From the NCBI RefSeq assembly GCF_018446385.1, contig NC_055996.1, positions 126,652,532 to 126,716,531 of the forward strand: a stretch of DNA of 64,000 nucleotides, read 5' to 3'. The notes below the pieces were generated by a model. It searched no databases. It was not told where the DNA came from and saw only the letters and a program-made list of their open reading frames with translations. This document shows positions 36,438-48,159 of this stretch, one piece after another. Every line of letters starts with the position of its first letter. Position 1 is the stretch's first letter. This DNA is from Zingiber officinale (lineage: Eukaryota; Streptophyta; Magnoliopsida; Zingiberales; Zingiberaceae). The position numbers were made by a program, and so were the translations under genes.

Positions 36438-37340
36438 CTAATAAACCATTGAAATAATCATGAAAATTTCCTTCTTCTTGAGACTAATTGAATTTAGATC
36501 TTTCTCTTTGAGGTGAATTGATTGAGATTTTTTGTTTTCAGTCATCTTTTGCATAATTCGGACTTGTTCATTGTGAATAAATTCACGTATTATTGGATCA
36601 GTGATGGTATTCAAATCTTTGAATAAAATTTTATTCTCTTCCTTGAATATATCAACATCAATACTTCGATCCAATGCCGCAATAAATTTGTCATTCTATG
36701 AAACCATTTTTATGAGTTATTATTCATTCTTTCTCTTCAGGTTTGCTTTCTTCACCCCAATAGGGCATTTAGTTAAAGTATCACCACTGTCCGAATAAAT
36801 GTTAAGATTAAACGAAGAGGCACGTGGAGATGAAGGTGAATAAAAATATTTCTCGAGATTATATAATTGAGAATAATCAGCTTGAGCAGTTTGTTGTTGC
36901 ACTCTCATAGATACAGTTTTGACATTGTGACTGTTTAATTGCTCAATACCTTGAAGCATGTTCCACATATGCCCAAATTTGAAACCCTTTGAGTAATTAG
37001 AGTCTTGTACTAATAACATTTAAGCATGATTCATCTGTAAGAATATCATACAATTATAAAATAAAATTAATAACTAAATTAGATATTGATTACAAAATTG
37101 ATATAGTCTACCAAAGAAATAATGATAACAACTTATAATATCTTCCTTTAATGCTCCACTTGGATTCAATTCTTCGATTTGTCATATGCAACCTTTCAAT
37201 TTGGAAACAATAGCAATGATAGTATTCATTATTTTTTGTAATGATCTTCTTGGTCACTCTGAATTTTTAAAATTTGGATCTAGATTATACTCCATCTCAA
37301 CTCTTGCCCAAAATTGATCCTTCTTTTGGTTGATTCCTAT
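36438..37340 (-). pseudogene. PIF/Harbinger ORF1 (Myb/SANT-like DNA-binding protein) remnant
   Basis: Minus-strand translation gives KKDQFWARVEMEYNLDPNFK, RRSLQKIMNTIIAIVSKL, KGCI.QIEELNPSGALKEDI, an intron-like gap, then LLVQDSNYSKGFKFGHMWNM, SSPRASSFNLNIYSDSGD, PIGVKKANLKRK and a C-terminal helix to 36438. This is the usual order of plant PIF ORF1 proteins annotated as GST T3-like. In-frame stops follow KNSE and KRKNE. It begins about 150 bp left of the first spacer repeats, divergent from the transposase. Confidence 0.8.
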
Positions 37341-37494
37341 GATTGAATTTTGAAAAATATGAAGATAAACTTACATAAATGTTTATCTTCTTCAATTGAG
37401 TAGGATGATTAGGATGATGAACGAGAATTCAAACCCATTTTTTTCAAGAGTAAAGGTGTATTGTGATGGCCATGTCTAGTATTCCATTATATAG

Positions 37495-37588
37495 GAAAAA
37501 AATATGTGCATTGTATAAGATTTGTGTGTGCATTGTGATGTCTCGTCGCCTGTAAAAATAATAATGTTATGTGCATTGTGATGTACCG
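37495..37588. repeat. Harbinger spacer repeat array, left fragment
   Basis: About two units of tgtgtgcattgtgatgtctc followed by gtcgcctg.aaaaataataatg. Same family as 38438-38783 and 50127-50490. Cut on the right by the gypsy-type LTR. Confidence 0.85.
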
Positions 37589-38429
37589 TGATGTGATGAT
37601 GAAGAGGGGACCCACCAATGCAAGGTAGAAGAAAAGCGATTGTCATGAAGGTCAAAGTCAAAGCAATCAAAGGTCCACACCCATGAAACAAACCAATTAA
37701 ATCAAGCGGCGGTTATCATCTGTTTGGCCGGGCATGACCATCCGAACGGTCTAGATCACTTCCGAATGGACGCTCTTTGAAAGTCCGCGACTAAGGTTAA
37801 TAGCCATGCAACCCCCGAGCGAGAGGCATATCTGGTCGGACAAATGACTGCCCTCCAACAACAATACAATTGAATGGAAAGCAGGATAATATCTCTATTC
37901 ATTATGCCAAAGGCTAGGGACTACTTGGCCGAGCAGTGGTCAGCCGACCGTGTGTGGGCTCACTAGTTATCTGTCATATCATATTGGTAGTTTGTGTCAC
38001 TGACAGCAAAGCATATCCAACAGGTAAATCGTACTTTAGAAGCTTTCGGACTGTCACATCAGAGAGTTGCATGGTTGCTTAAGGAATGATGCTAGAGACA
38101 TTTTTTGACTTGTCTTTTCTTAGGATGCCTAGGGAAACATGTCTACACTTTGAGATGCATGCATGAATACTACAGTGACAGTATAAAAGGGGTTCCCATC
38201 TACAAGCGGAGGTATGAACACTTCGTTTTCTACACGCTTTAGCTACGACATTCTCCTTGTTTTCTACATCGCCGGAAACTGACTTGAGTGTCGGAGGGTC
38301 AAAGCCGGGAACCCCTTCTCGACCCGATACTGACACTTTTTGTGTTACAGGACTACGTGGAGTCTTCGCTTCGTCAACCTTCCAGCCACCTCCCTAGCTC
38401 ACCATCATCTCTGCTTTTGGACAGGATCA
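37589..38429 (+). mobile_element. Gypsy-type solo LTR of about 0.84 kb, same family as 28196-29541
   Basis: It ends GGACAGGATCA like the copy at 29541, and has a TATA box (agtataaaaggggttccc, near 38184) followed by cgccggaaactgacttgagtg and tcggagggtc. The left end is placed at TGATGTGATGATGAAG from the border of the spacer repeats. Flanking TACCG and TCCTG are only partly alike, so boundaries are less certain. It lies inside the Harbinger spacer array. Confidence 0.62.
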
Positions 38430-38437
38430 TCCTGTCT

Positions 38438-38783
38438 CCTAAAATACTAATAATAGTGTGTGTATTGTGATGTCTCGTCGCCTGCAAAAATAATAATGTT
38501 GTATGTGCATTGTAATGTTCCATCTTCTGAAATAATAATAATAGTGTGTGCATTGTGATGACCTGTCACATGAAAAAATAAAAATATTGTGTGTACATTG
38601 TGATATCCTATCTCCTGAAATAATAATAATGGTGTGTGCATTGTGATGTCTCGTTGCCTACAAAAAATAATGTTGTGTGTGCATTGTGATGCTCCATCTC
38701 CTAAAATAATAATAATGGTGTGTGCATTGTGATGTCTTGTCGCCTACAAAAATAATAATGTTGTGTGCGCATTGTGATGTCTC
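38438..38783. repeat. Harbinger spacer repeat array, middle fragment
   Basis: Eight units of about 44 bp (tgtgtgcattgtgatgtctc + gtcgcctacaaaaataataatg, alternating with a ccatctcctgaaataataat version). The alternation makes a higher-order dimer of about 88 bp. Cut on the right by the copia element at its GTCTC target. Confidence 0.88.
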
Positions 38784-40705
38784 TTTAAGAAGAAGAATAG
38801 GGAGAGTAAGGCCCCAACAATACTTCGATAAATTTGTGGATTAGATAGAGCAGGAGAGGATGAAGTTGAAGAGTTGTTTATAGCAATTGGCGTAGAGACC
38901 GGACGTGCTCCATCCATTTTGGCTTTTTGAAGAAGTCCAGTAATGTATTTGCTCTGAGAGAGAAGATAGTCATCCTCATGTGGAATAAGCTCAATACCAA
39001 GAAAAAAACGAGCAATACCTAAATCTCTAGTAGGAAATTCTTGATTGAGAAGACTTAATAAAGTTGTGATACCCTTGTGATCATTGCCGGTTATCAGAAT
39101 GTCATCCACATAAATAAGAAAAAATATCATATTTTCATCATTATATTTGTGAAATAGAGACGAGTCAGTCTTTGATCCAAAAAATCCTTGAGCTTGTAAC
39201 CAATTAGATAGTCGATGAAACCATGCACGAGGAGCTTGTCGAAGACCATATAAGGATTTCTTGAGTTGGCAAACATGAGATGGAAATTGTGGATGAATGA
39301 AACCAGGTGGTTGCTCCATAAATATAGTTTCCTCAAGATGACCATGGAGAAATGCATTTGAAATATCCAATTGTCGTACAAGCCAATTAGAACTAACAGC
39401 TATTGATAATAATAGTATGACAGATGTAATTTTGATGACTGGGCTGAAAGTGTCATTAAAGTCAATACCTGGCTGTTGACTAAATCCTTTAGCTACAAGT
39501 CGAGCTTTGTATCTTTCAAGAGAACCATCAGCTCGATGCTTAAGACGGAATACCCCTTTAGAGCCGACAACATTCATTGAGGGAGTGCGCGGAACTAGAG
39601 TCCATGTTCCATTGCGAAGAAGTGCATCAAATTCTGTAGTCATTGCACTACGCCAGTTTGGATCCTTGTTTGCTTGTGTAAAACAGGTTGGTTCAATAGA
39701 TTTGGAAGAAACCACTAGAGCTCGTGGAAGGGGATATCGAGTTGCATTTGGTGGGCAACGCTCATAAATATCACTAATGGGAAGCATGCGACGAGGAGCA
39801 TTATCATCCGAATCACTTGTTGATGACGACGAGGAAGTAGACTGACATGGTGATGTAGATGACGGACTTGCATTATCCGAGGAACCAGAGAGCATATTAT
39901 CTTCGATCGGCGAGACTTCTAAGATTGGAGCAGCAACCGGAGGTGATTCTGATGGTATAGGAGAGTTATTAGAGAGCTCCGGAGCAGGACCTAGAATTCC
40001 ATCACTTCTGATAATATTAGGTGGCATTAAGAAGGTGCCACTTGTATCTGGAGGAGAGATTGAAGAAGCTACCGAAAAAGGGAATAAAGACTCATCAAAA
40101 GTAACATGTTGTGAAATATAAATTCGTCCTGTTGGTATATGCAAGCAACGATAACCATGGTGCAAATTGCTATAACCAAGAAAAACACATTGTAGTGAAC
40201 GAGAGTCAAGTTTGTGTTTAGAATAGGGGCGTAACCATGGATAACATGCGCAACCAAAAATTCGAAGGAAAGTGTAATCAGGGGTTTGATTATAAAGTTT
40301 TTCAAAAGGACATTTGTGATTGAGCAATAGTGTAGGAAGTCGATTTATGAGATATCACTACAAGAAAAACCCTCATAGACATCAGTGGAACAACAACAGT
40401 TTTAAGCAAAAATCGATGTCTTTGAGTATTTTACACCGGTTTTTCCAAAAATCGGTGTCTATGAGTGCAGATTTTCGCTCATAGACATCAGTTTTTTTAG
40501 CCGATGTCTATGAGCGCTTTTTTTTCATTAATAGACATCGATTTTAATCGCGGTTTTTAAAACCGGTGTCTATGAACCAAAATTCTGGCGGACTTTCTTA
40601 GCGCCCTTTCTTTTGGGTTTCTCCTCGCCTTGGATGAAGCAACCAGCCAATTTATCTCCCCAATTTTGAACAATTCGACATGGCGAAATTAGCACTCCTC
40701 TTCCT

Positions 40706-41083
40706 TTGATCCCATTTCTCGCTCCCTCTTCCCCCTTCTTTTGTTCCTTTTCATTCCGTCGATCTGTTGGCCAGATGAAGAAAGGCCGAGTTCTGGTGGA
40801 GCCGGCGGCGGCAGTAGCGGAGACGCGGTTCTGCGGCGTGCGGAAGCGGCCGTGGGGGCGGTTCGCGACCGAGATCAGGGACCCCTGGAAGAAGGTCAGG
40901 GTGTGGCTCGGAACCTTCAACTCGGCCGAGGCTGCCGCTCTGGCCTACGACTCCGCCGCTCGCGCGTTCCGTGGTTCCAAGGCCAAGACCAACTTTCCCC
41001 TAGCCGCCGCCGCCGCTGCGTCTCCCACACCTACTCCTGCATTCCGCTGCCCTCCCTCCGCTGACCCAACCCTAGGGTTTTGA
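40706..41083 (+). pseudogene. Captured AP2/ERF transcription factor fragment
   Basis: A single open frame of 125 codons. The likely native start is the second Met (40775, [13 protein letters not shown]), followed by a complete AP2/ERF domain: [58 protein letters not shown]. The WLG element and the Ala/Asp at the usual ERF-subfamily positions indicate a class II-like ERF, a GCC-box binding factor. The frame ends after a Pro/Ala/Thr-rich stretch at 41083, far shorter than ordinary ERFs (about 200 residues or more), with no EAR motif. The high GC content contrasts with the surrounding element and fits capture of a host exon by the CACTA transposon. DNA binding could persist if it is expressed. 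Confidence 0.85.
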
Positions 41084-41192
41084 TAAGATACAAATTGGAA
41101 TTAAGCCGACCCACCTCATTCTACGCACTCATCACCGAGAGGTCCGAGACCTTGCAACAGCGGCATCGTCGTCTGCAAATCTCGAAGCGAAG

Positions 41193-41559
41193 ATGAAAAT
41201 TGTGGCGGCTTATCTCCTGGTCGTCCTCGGCGACAACCCCAACCCCTCCGCCGATGATATCAGATCCATCCTTGAATCAGGTCGAACTCTCTTCCCTCTC
41301 ATATTTATCTTGGTTTCATTTCGGTGATCCTTGTTTCTTGCTTGTAGTGGGAGCGGAGGCAGAGGATAAGAGGATCAACCACTTCCTCGCGGAAGTCAAG
41401 GGCAAGGACATAACGGAAGTCATCGCTGCCGGCCGGGAGAAGTTCGCTTCCGTGCCCTCCGGTGGCTCTGTGGCTACCATCGGGGTCGCCGCCCCTGGTA
41501 GCGGCGGCGCGGGCGGCGCCCCAGCTGCAGAGGAGCCTAAGAAGGAGGAGAAGGTGTAG
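41193..41559 (+). pseudogene. RPP2: Captured 60S acidic ribosomal protein P2 gene, C-terminally truncated
   Basis: Two exons, 41193-41280 and 41348-41559, with intact GT-AG borders give 99 residues: MKIVAAYLLVVLGDNPNPSA, the VGAEAEDKRINHFLAEVKGK segment, ITEVIAAGREKFASVPSGG, the Ala/Gly hinge, then PAAEEPKKEEKV and a stop. Authentic P2 proteins continue with EEKEESDDDMGFSLFD, the conserved tail that binds elongation factors and ribotoxins. Here a stop codon replaces the first Glu and the following sequence (GAG AAG GAG GAA TCC GAC AAG) still reads as the start of that tail. The intron is retained, so capture was from genomic DNA rather than cDNA. It lies about 110 bp right of the ERF fragment, same strand. 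Confidence 0.88.
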
Positions 41560-42291
41560 GAGAAGGAGGAATCCGACAAGGTGAAACTCCCTGTCTTTCC
41601 CTCCCGCAAATTTTCGTTTCCGACATAAATTTGTGGTTTTTTTTCTTTCTCGTTTCCAATTTCTGTTTTTGGAAAACACAAGCTATGGAGATTGGTTTGA
41701 TTGCTATTTGTTGTAAGTTTTGAAGGTAATGGCAATCTTTTTTATTTTATATACTAGCATATCACTTAAACGGCTACAAGTATGCCACTTTTTCCAAATT
41801 TAATAGCACATGGTAAAGTCCTATCTTGTGATCAAGGTTCACAAAGCATATACAGAGGCATAAAGTCATGCAGACAAAGACTGAATATTGTTAGTAAAGT
41901 GCATAAACTCTCAAGTATTTGGATTAATTAGAGTTGAAGATGTAAGGGGTGGAGGGAAAAAGGAAATCTTTGTTAGTATTAATGATAAGTCGCCATGATG
42001 ATTACCATTGTTATTGCTAAATTTGTTGATCTCCTATGTTTAACTCATACCTCAAGTATGTAATTAAATGGTTTAATTTCATACTTTTTCGTATTGTTGT
42101 GCATACGTAGGATTTTGTTTCTCTGCAGGGAGTTAGATGAGTGGTTTATAGACACCTAGTTGCATCTCTTATTTTCCTCTACATGTATGCACATTTTTTG
42201 ACATCGGTTGGCAATTCATGTGTATTTATCTTTATTTTAACATACTTCTAACTTTTAACTATGACCAGTGCTTCTTGAATTATCTTTGAAG
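41560..42291. other. CACTA internal sequence between captured pieces
   Basis: AT-rich, intron-like sequence without a recognised exon. Probably 3' flank of the P2 gene and intron of the reductase fragment. Confidence 0.45.
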
Positions 42292-44622
42292 GTTTGGAAT
42301 CTTCAACCCAGCAGTCGTGTATGATCACCTAGGAGAAATTTATTCAGCACTTATTCTGGGAAGCTTAGTGTTCTGCATTTTGTTATACTTGAAAGTGAGC
42401 TTCTGTAAATTTCAATCTAGCTTTTCCTATGGTTATTACTGTCCTTTGTTCCTAATTTGAGATGATTGTTTTTCTCCAAAGGGTCATTTGGCACCATCTT
42501 CTTCGGATTCTGGTTCATTAGGGAACTTCATAATTGATTTTTATTGGGTGAGCTTTCTTAACCAGACATCATTTGCAGAGTTGTTGTGTCATTGTTTTTT
42601 TCTGGATTGATTGCACATAAAATAATCAGATAAATGCATCTGATTGATAATTTGAGATACTATGGAGTATGCAAGGGCCTTGCAAATATCTCAAAAAAAA
42701 AAAAGCAAATGAACATATTACAATGGATTTGTTGATTTATTTTTTAATCACTATTACCTAATCATGACAGGTTATGTGCCAATGCTTAAACTTTTATTAG
42801 CTATATTTGATAGTGAAGGATTTTATCTGTTACTTGTTCCCAGATGTATCACTATTTTTACATATTACAATTATGTTTGCATGGGTGCACTCTATTCTTG
42901 CATTTCCATTCTCTGTACTAATGGTTACGTGAGATTTCTCCAATCTGCATATAGATTAAACTATATTTGTGTATGTAAGTGTACTTTGTAGAATATGTAG
43001 CAGTCTTACTTTCTTCTGGTTGTCTCTTTAACCAATTGATTCTCTTTTGCTTCTTAACTGTGCATGTTTATCCTCAACAAACATTAAAAAAGCACGTCTA
43101 TTTGCTAAAGTCAAATGTCATAAATTCAATGTAGCCTCATTCATTTTCTTTTTTAGTATAGAAAGTAATATATGCTCTTGATCACAGACTTAAACAGGAA
43201 AATCACTCTGTGATTTGTTTTGTGATTTGTTTTGCTGAATAGTTAAGTCTCAATCATTAGCCAACACCAGGGAGCAGAACTACCCAAGACTAGTAGTTAA
43301 TGCTCTAGATATTTCCATGGGGAATTGTGCTATAACATGTTTTGGTGTTGAGGGTTTTAGTCGTAAAAGGAGTACCATGAGATCAAATTGCATTGGAAAA
43401 TGCAATTTCCTTAAAAAAAATTAGTTAAATATTTATGTTTGGTACAAATGAATAACCTTATTTGTGACTTCATTAGTATTTTATTTTCAAATGTTTCATT
43501 GCCTACTCTATATGTGTTTGTTCGTGATCCAAGATATGTTGACTTAAGAGTTCAGAGGATATTTTCTAACCATATCTACTTGTGGAACCAACCGAATCAC
43601 AAAAAACCTTCAAGTATTTTTTCCATTATGTGAAATCTTATGAAATGATTTATTTAGAAATCTAAAACACTTGCCCACCAATATTCAATGTTGCCATATA
43701 TTCACCGTCATGGAAAAAAAAATCTCTCACATCCTTGGTCTCACTGCCAACTATAATACACATATGCATGTACTTCTGTTGCAACAATAGGATTATTTTT
43801 ACTATGATGATGGGATCTTATATAATATCACATACATGTAAAAACTCTTTAAACATGGCTTAGAATATGATGTCTTTGATTTCGGCAACCACATTCTAGC
43901 TTTCATTATAAGGAATACCCAATGAATTGGGATGTCACAAGTCAATTTGAATATGGCGCATTGGAATACTTTCCTGCCTGGTCTCTATTTAAGCTTTTCA
44001 AGCTAGTTCTGCAGTTCCATGAACTTTTCAATCTCTAAAGCTCCATTCATGTTAAGTTGTTGGGAAAAGAGCATCTTGACAGAATTGAAATTCTCCTCTT
44101 TTTATCAGTAAAGTTTGATTTCTGGCTATACAATAAACACTTGCCTCACACTGCTTGTTCAATTTTCTTGCACGGAGAAGTATATTCACTAATATGAGGT
44201 CCTGGCAGAGGAAACCTTAGGTGGAATAGGTTATTCTTTGCTTTTAAATAATTGCCATTAAAACCACATGAGGATCTTACCTCTTGTTGATATTGTTGGA
44301 CTTCCTTTTGCTCAACCATTTGGTTTGTGCCTTTCTTCATGCTAGTTTTTTCTAGCTATGTGTTGTTATTATGCAAGTTGTATCTCATGTATTAATATCC
44401 TTCTATAATGAACAAATGAATTACTTGGCAATGCTTTTCAACCTAATTTTTCCTATCAATGTAGCTGCAATTTATACAGTTTGTGGACAATTTTTTTTTC
44501 TTGTGCAGGGCATGGAACTGTATCCTCGTATCGGCAAAAACTTTGACATCAAGGTTTTTACAAACTGCCGATTTGGTATGATGTCCTGGGCTGTTCTTGT
44601 CGTCACATATTGCATCAAACAA
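42292..44622 (+). pseudogene. DWF5: Captured 7-dehydrocholesterol reductase (DWF5) fragment, three exons
   Basis: Exons 42292-42394 (GIFNPAVVYDHLGEIYSALI), 42482-42547 (GHLAPSSSDSGSLGNFIIDF, YW) and 44509-44622 (GMELYPRIGKNFDIKVFTNC, RFGMMSWAVLVVTYCIKQ) have correct splice sites and compatible phases with no stops. Together they are about 95 contiguous residues from the middle of the ERG4/ERG24-family sterol delta-7 reductase DWF5, a multipass ER enzyme of brassinosteroid-precursor sterol synthesis (about 430 residues). Upstream and downstream exons are absent, so this piece cannot make an enzyme. Retained introns show genomic capture by the CACTA element. The large 1.96 kb intron between exons 2 and 3 may hold further insertions. 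Confidence 0.88.
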
Positions 44623-44639
44623 GTCAATTTTATCTTTAC

Positions 44640-46000
44640 ATCTGTTCTTTGAGCTGTTGATAAATATAGCATATGAGGAAAGCACTAATATGTCAAACAG
44701 CATCTGGAACAATAAAGAAATTAATTGAGGAAGAAGATGCTGACTTTACAGATGTCTGTATCCCTGGTTTTAAGCTGGGTGATAGTGAGAAATTTTTCTA
44801 ATTTTCTTAGTTTAAATTGCAAATCCTTCAGATGTCAGCCTACACTTTTTTTTAACTGCAATGGGTTCCTGTAGGTATTACTTACTTGGGGTTAAAAGGC
44901 CAATTGATCTTAGTTTTGCCCATCAATGCCTCATCTTCACGTCCAGTTTGTTAAAAGAACTTTTGGTGGCTTACAAGAGAGTTACAGTTACCCTAATATT
45001 TCCAAATGCAGTGTTTAAAGGTGCGCCTTTAAAGTTGGGCGTTGCTCTCATGCGAACCATGCTCCATATGACTGACTGTAGTAACCAATAAAGAACAAAT
45101 GATCATTTGGGGAGTAGGTATTTATTGCCATCGACTTGTTATCTCAAGCAATTAGGCACCTGGATGTAATGCCTTATGTCAAAGGATGGATTCCCCAAGT
45201 CGACCTTAAAAAAACATGAGAAAGATAATAATGACTGAAGGTTGTACAGTTGAGAGATTATTTGAAGCAAAACATGTAGAGTTTTCTAGTTAATTCACCT
45301 ATGATGCTGATATCTGGATCAAAAGACAAGACAAAAAGGATAAATACACATCAACTCTAACTTGTTTGAGTGTTCTAGTTTGAGTGTTCAAAAGGAAGCT
45401 CTAACTTGTTGTTTTGAGTGCTGAACTAAGGAGGCAGCTGCCTTCTTGCCGCATTCCTTGCTGCTGTGGTTGGTAGCAGAAATCACAGAAAATAGGGGGC
45501 TTAGTGCAGGATATTCAGGATACCAAGATGACATCAGAGGTAGTACAATAAATAGTATATCTCTTCATCAGAGGTAGCTTTGTTCTTCTATGCTTCCTTC
45601 ACTGGATTTGTTGTGTAGTCATATTTCTTTGTTCAACCATTATCATGCCTAGTAAGTTGTTGTATGATGCTGTCGGTTCTTATCAATCTGTACACTTGAA
45701 TTAGAAGGAGCAAATTATCTATGTTATATTCTAAGCAGCATATACTAAGTGTCATATATGAAAGTTTTAGATTCTATGTTATATTCGTTATCTTCCACAG
45801 CAGCCTTTAAAAACTCAGTATTCTATTTTATTTGATACATGCACACATTTGTTTTAGTTATTTGACATATGGTGGATTTATGTGTTTTTACAGTTTACAA
45901 ATCTCAAGTACTCCAGAGTTGAAATTGATGAAGTGCGGTTCGAGTGGGCTGAATGCATGCTAGATTACATTTGAGACAGTTGTACCTTGATGTGTTAACA
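44640..46000 (+). other. CACTA internal region with unrecognised exon-like pieces
   Basis: Open pieces such as SGTIKKLIEEEDADFTDVCI near 44700-44800, a 76-codon frame at 44861-45091, IDLLSQAIRHLDVMPYVKGW near 45130-45190 and YSRVEIDEVRFEWAECMLDY ending with a stop near 45975 look like real coding sequence by composition. They could come from one or more other captured host genes. I do not recognise the source. Confidence 0.4.
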
Positions 46001-46189
46001 GAATGTTATACTTTGATTTTGATATCTATTAGCTAGCTTTTGATGTAAAAAGAATGTTTGGGTATTTTATGGATATTGTTGTAAGAAAATTATTTATATA
46101 ATTTGTGAATATTTGTGTATTTTATGGATATTATTGAATGAAGAATATTTGTACAATTTGTGAATATTTGTGTATTTCTTTTTGTTATT

Positions 46190-46530
46190 GTCGGTTTTAA
46201 AATCAAATCTGTGCGGTTAAAAAATATACATATTACATCGGTTTTCCACCGATGTAAAACCGGTGTTATAAAGTAATATTACATCGGTCATTTACCGTTG
46301 CCAAAACTGGTGTTATTAACATACAATATTACATCGATTTTACATCGTTGATGAAACGGTGTCGTTAAGTGATACTACACCGGTTAATAACCGATTCGAA
46401 GACCGGTGTCGTTAAGTGATACTACACCGGTTTTAACCCGATGTCTAAAATGGCAGACTTTTAACATCGGCTTCATAGACATCGGTCAAAAATCAAATAG
46501 ACACCGGTGGAAAACCGATGTCTATGAGCG
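46190..46530. repeat. CACTA subterminal repeat region, right end
   Basis: About ten copies of 10-20 bp motifs, such as acatcggttttccaccgatg, aaaaccggtgt and ccgatgtctatgagcg, alternate in both orientations. The left end (40370-40575) has the same motifs. Confidence 0.85.
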
Positions 46531-47859
46531 ATTTTGTTGTAGTGTATACTGCAGTGCTAACAGCTTCATCCCAAAATTTGCACGGAACTGATGCATGATG
46601 AAGAAGAGCTAAGGCAGTTTCAATTATATGTCTATGTTTTCTCTCAGCAGAGCCATTTTGTTCTGAAGTGTGAGGACAAGAAACTCGATGAACAATTCCA
46701 CAAGAGACAAAATGACGATGGAGAGCTTGATATTCGCCTCCCCAATCAGAATGAAAAGAGAGTATTTTACGATTAAAAGATCGTTCAACTTGAATTTGAA
46801 AATTACAAAATATATCAAATAAATCAGATTTCCTTCTCATAGGATAAAGCCAAGTATATTTACTAAAATGATCAATGAATGTAACATAATATTAGAAACC
46901 TTGATTAGACAAAATAGGTGCAGGGCCCCAAACATCAGAATGGATTATTTCAAGTGGAAAATTAGAAACATGATCAGATAAAGAGAAAGGTAGCTTATGA
47001 CTTTTAGATTCCATGCAGGCCCTACATGAATAAGATGGAGAGGAGGTAATAGAAGTAGGTAAACCATACCTATTGATGATTGACTGAACAATACGAAGGG
47101 AAGGATGACCAAGTCGAGCATGCCAAGCTGGTTTATTTGTGCGTTCACCAACAAAAGCTTTGATTGAAGAACTCTGAAGACAATAGAGGCCATTTTTGAT
47201 TCTCCCATAAAACACAATAGCATTTGTTCCTCTTGTTAGGATCGATGATCGCGGCTAGAGAGGGGGGGGGGTGTGAATAGCCGCTCCAAATTTCTCGTTT
47301 CTTCCTACGATTAGGGTTAGCGCAGCGGAAATAACTAAATAGAAACGCAAAAAGGAAAGATCAAACCTCAAACTCGACGATGTAACGAGGTTCGGAGATG
47401 AAACTCCTACTCCTCGGCGTGTCCGTAAGGTGGACGAGCCCTATCAATCCGTCGGTGGATGAGTCCCCGGAGAACCGGCTAATAAATACTCCTTGTGGGT
47501 GGAGAAACCTCGCCACAATAGCTTGCAACAGCAATATGGAAATACAAAGAAGAGCAAGAAGCAAAATACAATACAAATGTATGAAACACCTTCGCTTACT
47601 TGCCTTCTCTTCGACTGGATGAAGCAGCAGCTTCAAGCGACGCCTACAACAGCAGGAACCCAGCCGAAAGGAAGCTCACGCGAAGCTTAGATGAGAGCTC
47701 AGCAAAGCTCTAGAGAAGAAACCAGGAAGAACTTGCAGAAGCAAGAAGAAGAAGAAACTGTAGAGTCGCTCGACTCTTTATATAGCTTAACCTGCAAACC
47801 TGTGAAGGCAGAAGAAACACAGAAGACCGAGATCTAGCCGTTGTCACTCACAACGGCTA

Positions 47860-48100
47860 GTCCTGGACCGATCAGGCTCCAACCTGATCGGTCCACACTG
47901 TCCCTGATTGGTCTTGGGGACCGATCAGGCTATGTCCTGATCGGTCCAGGAGGAGTCTGATCGGTCCCTTGGACCGATCAGCCTTTCTCCTTCTTCTCTT
48001 CTGTTTGCCTCCTGATCGGTCTTCAGACCGATCAGATAATCTACAGAAGCATTCTGTTTGATTACTGATCGGTCACCAGACCGATCCAGGTTTAGAGCTC
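47860..48100. repeat. Block rich in 'gaccgatcagg' inverted motifs
   Basis: About ten copies of ctgatcggtc or gaccgatcag in both orientations within the solo LTR. Comparable gtcgaccgatc blocks occur in the LTRs at 18340-18650 and 26530-26860. Confidence 0.8.
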
Positions 48101-48159
48101 CCAGCCCTAAATCCTACCTGGTCCTGAGAACGAGCTACCGAGCCCTCTCTGGCCTAGTC

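Larger units (their letters stand above)
40356..46544. mobile_element. Pack-CACTA transposon carrying host gene fragments; target duplication TAT
   Basis: The ends CACTACAAGAAAAA and TTTTGTTGTAGTG are inverted CACTA termini, flanked by TAT at 40353-40355 and 46545-46547. Subterminal regions (40370-40575 and 46190-46530) are packed with repeats of the type ccgatgtctatgag / catagacatcgg and acaccggtttt, as in other CACTA elements that bind their transposase there. No TNP1/TNP2 transposase is seen in 6.2 kb, so it must move with help from another copy. It carries an ERF fragment, a ribosomal protein P2 gene, three exons of 7-dehydrocholesterol reductase and unrecognised exon-like pieces, all readable on the plus strand. 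It interrupts the copia pol region. Confidence 0.93.
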
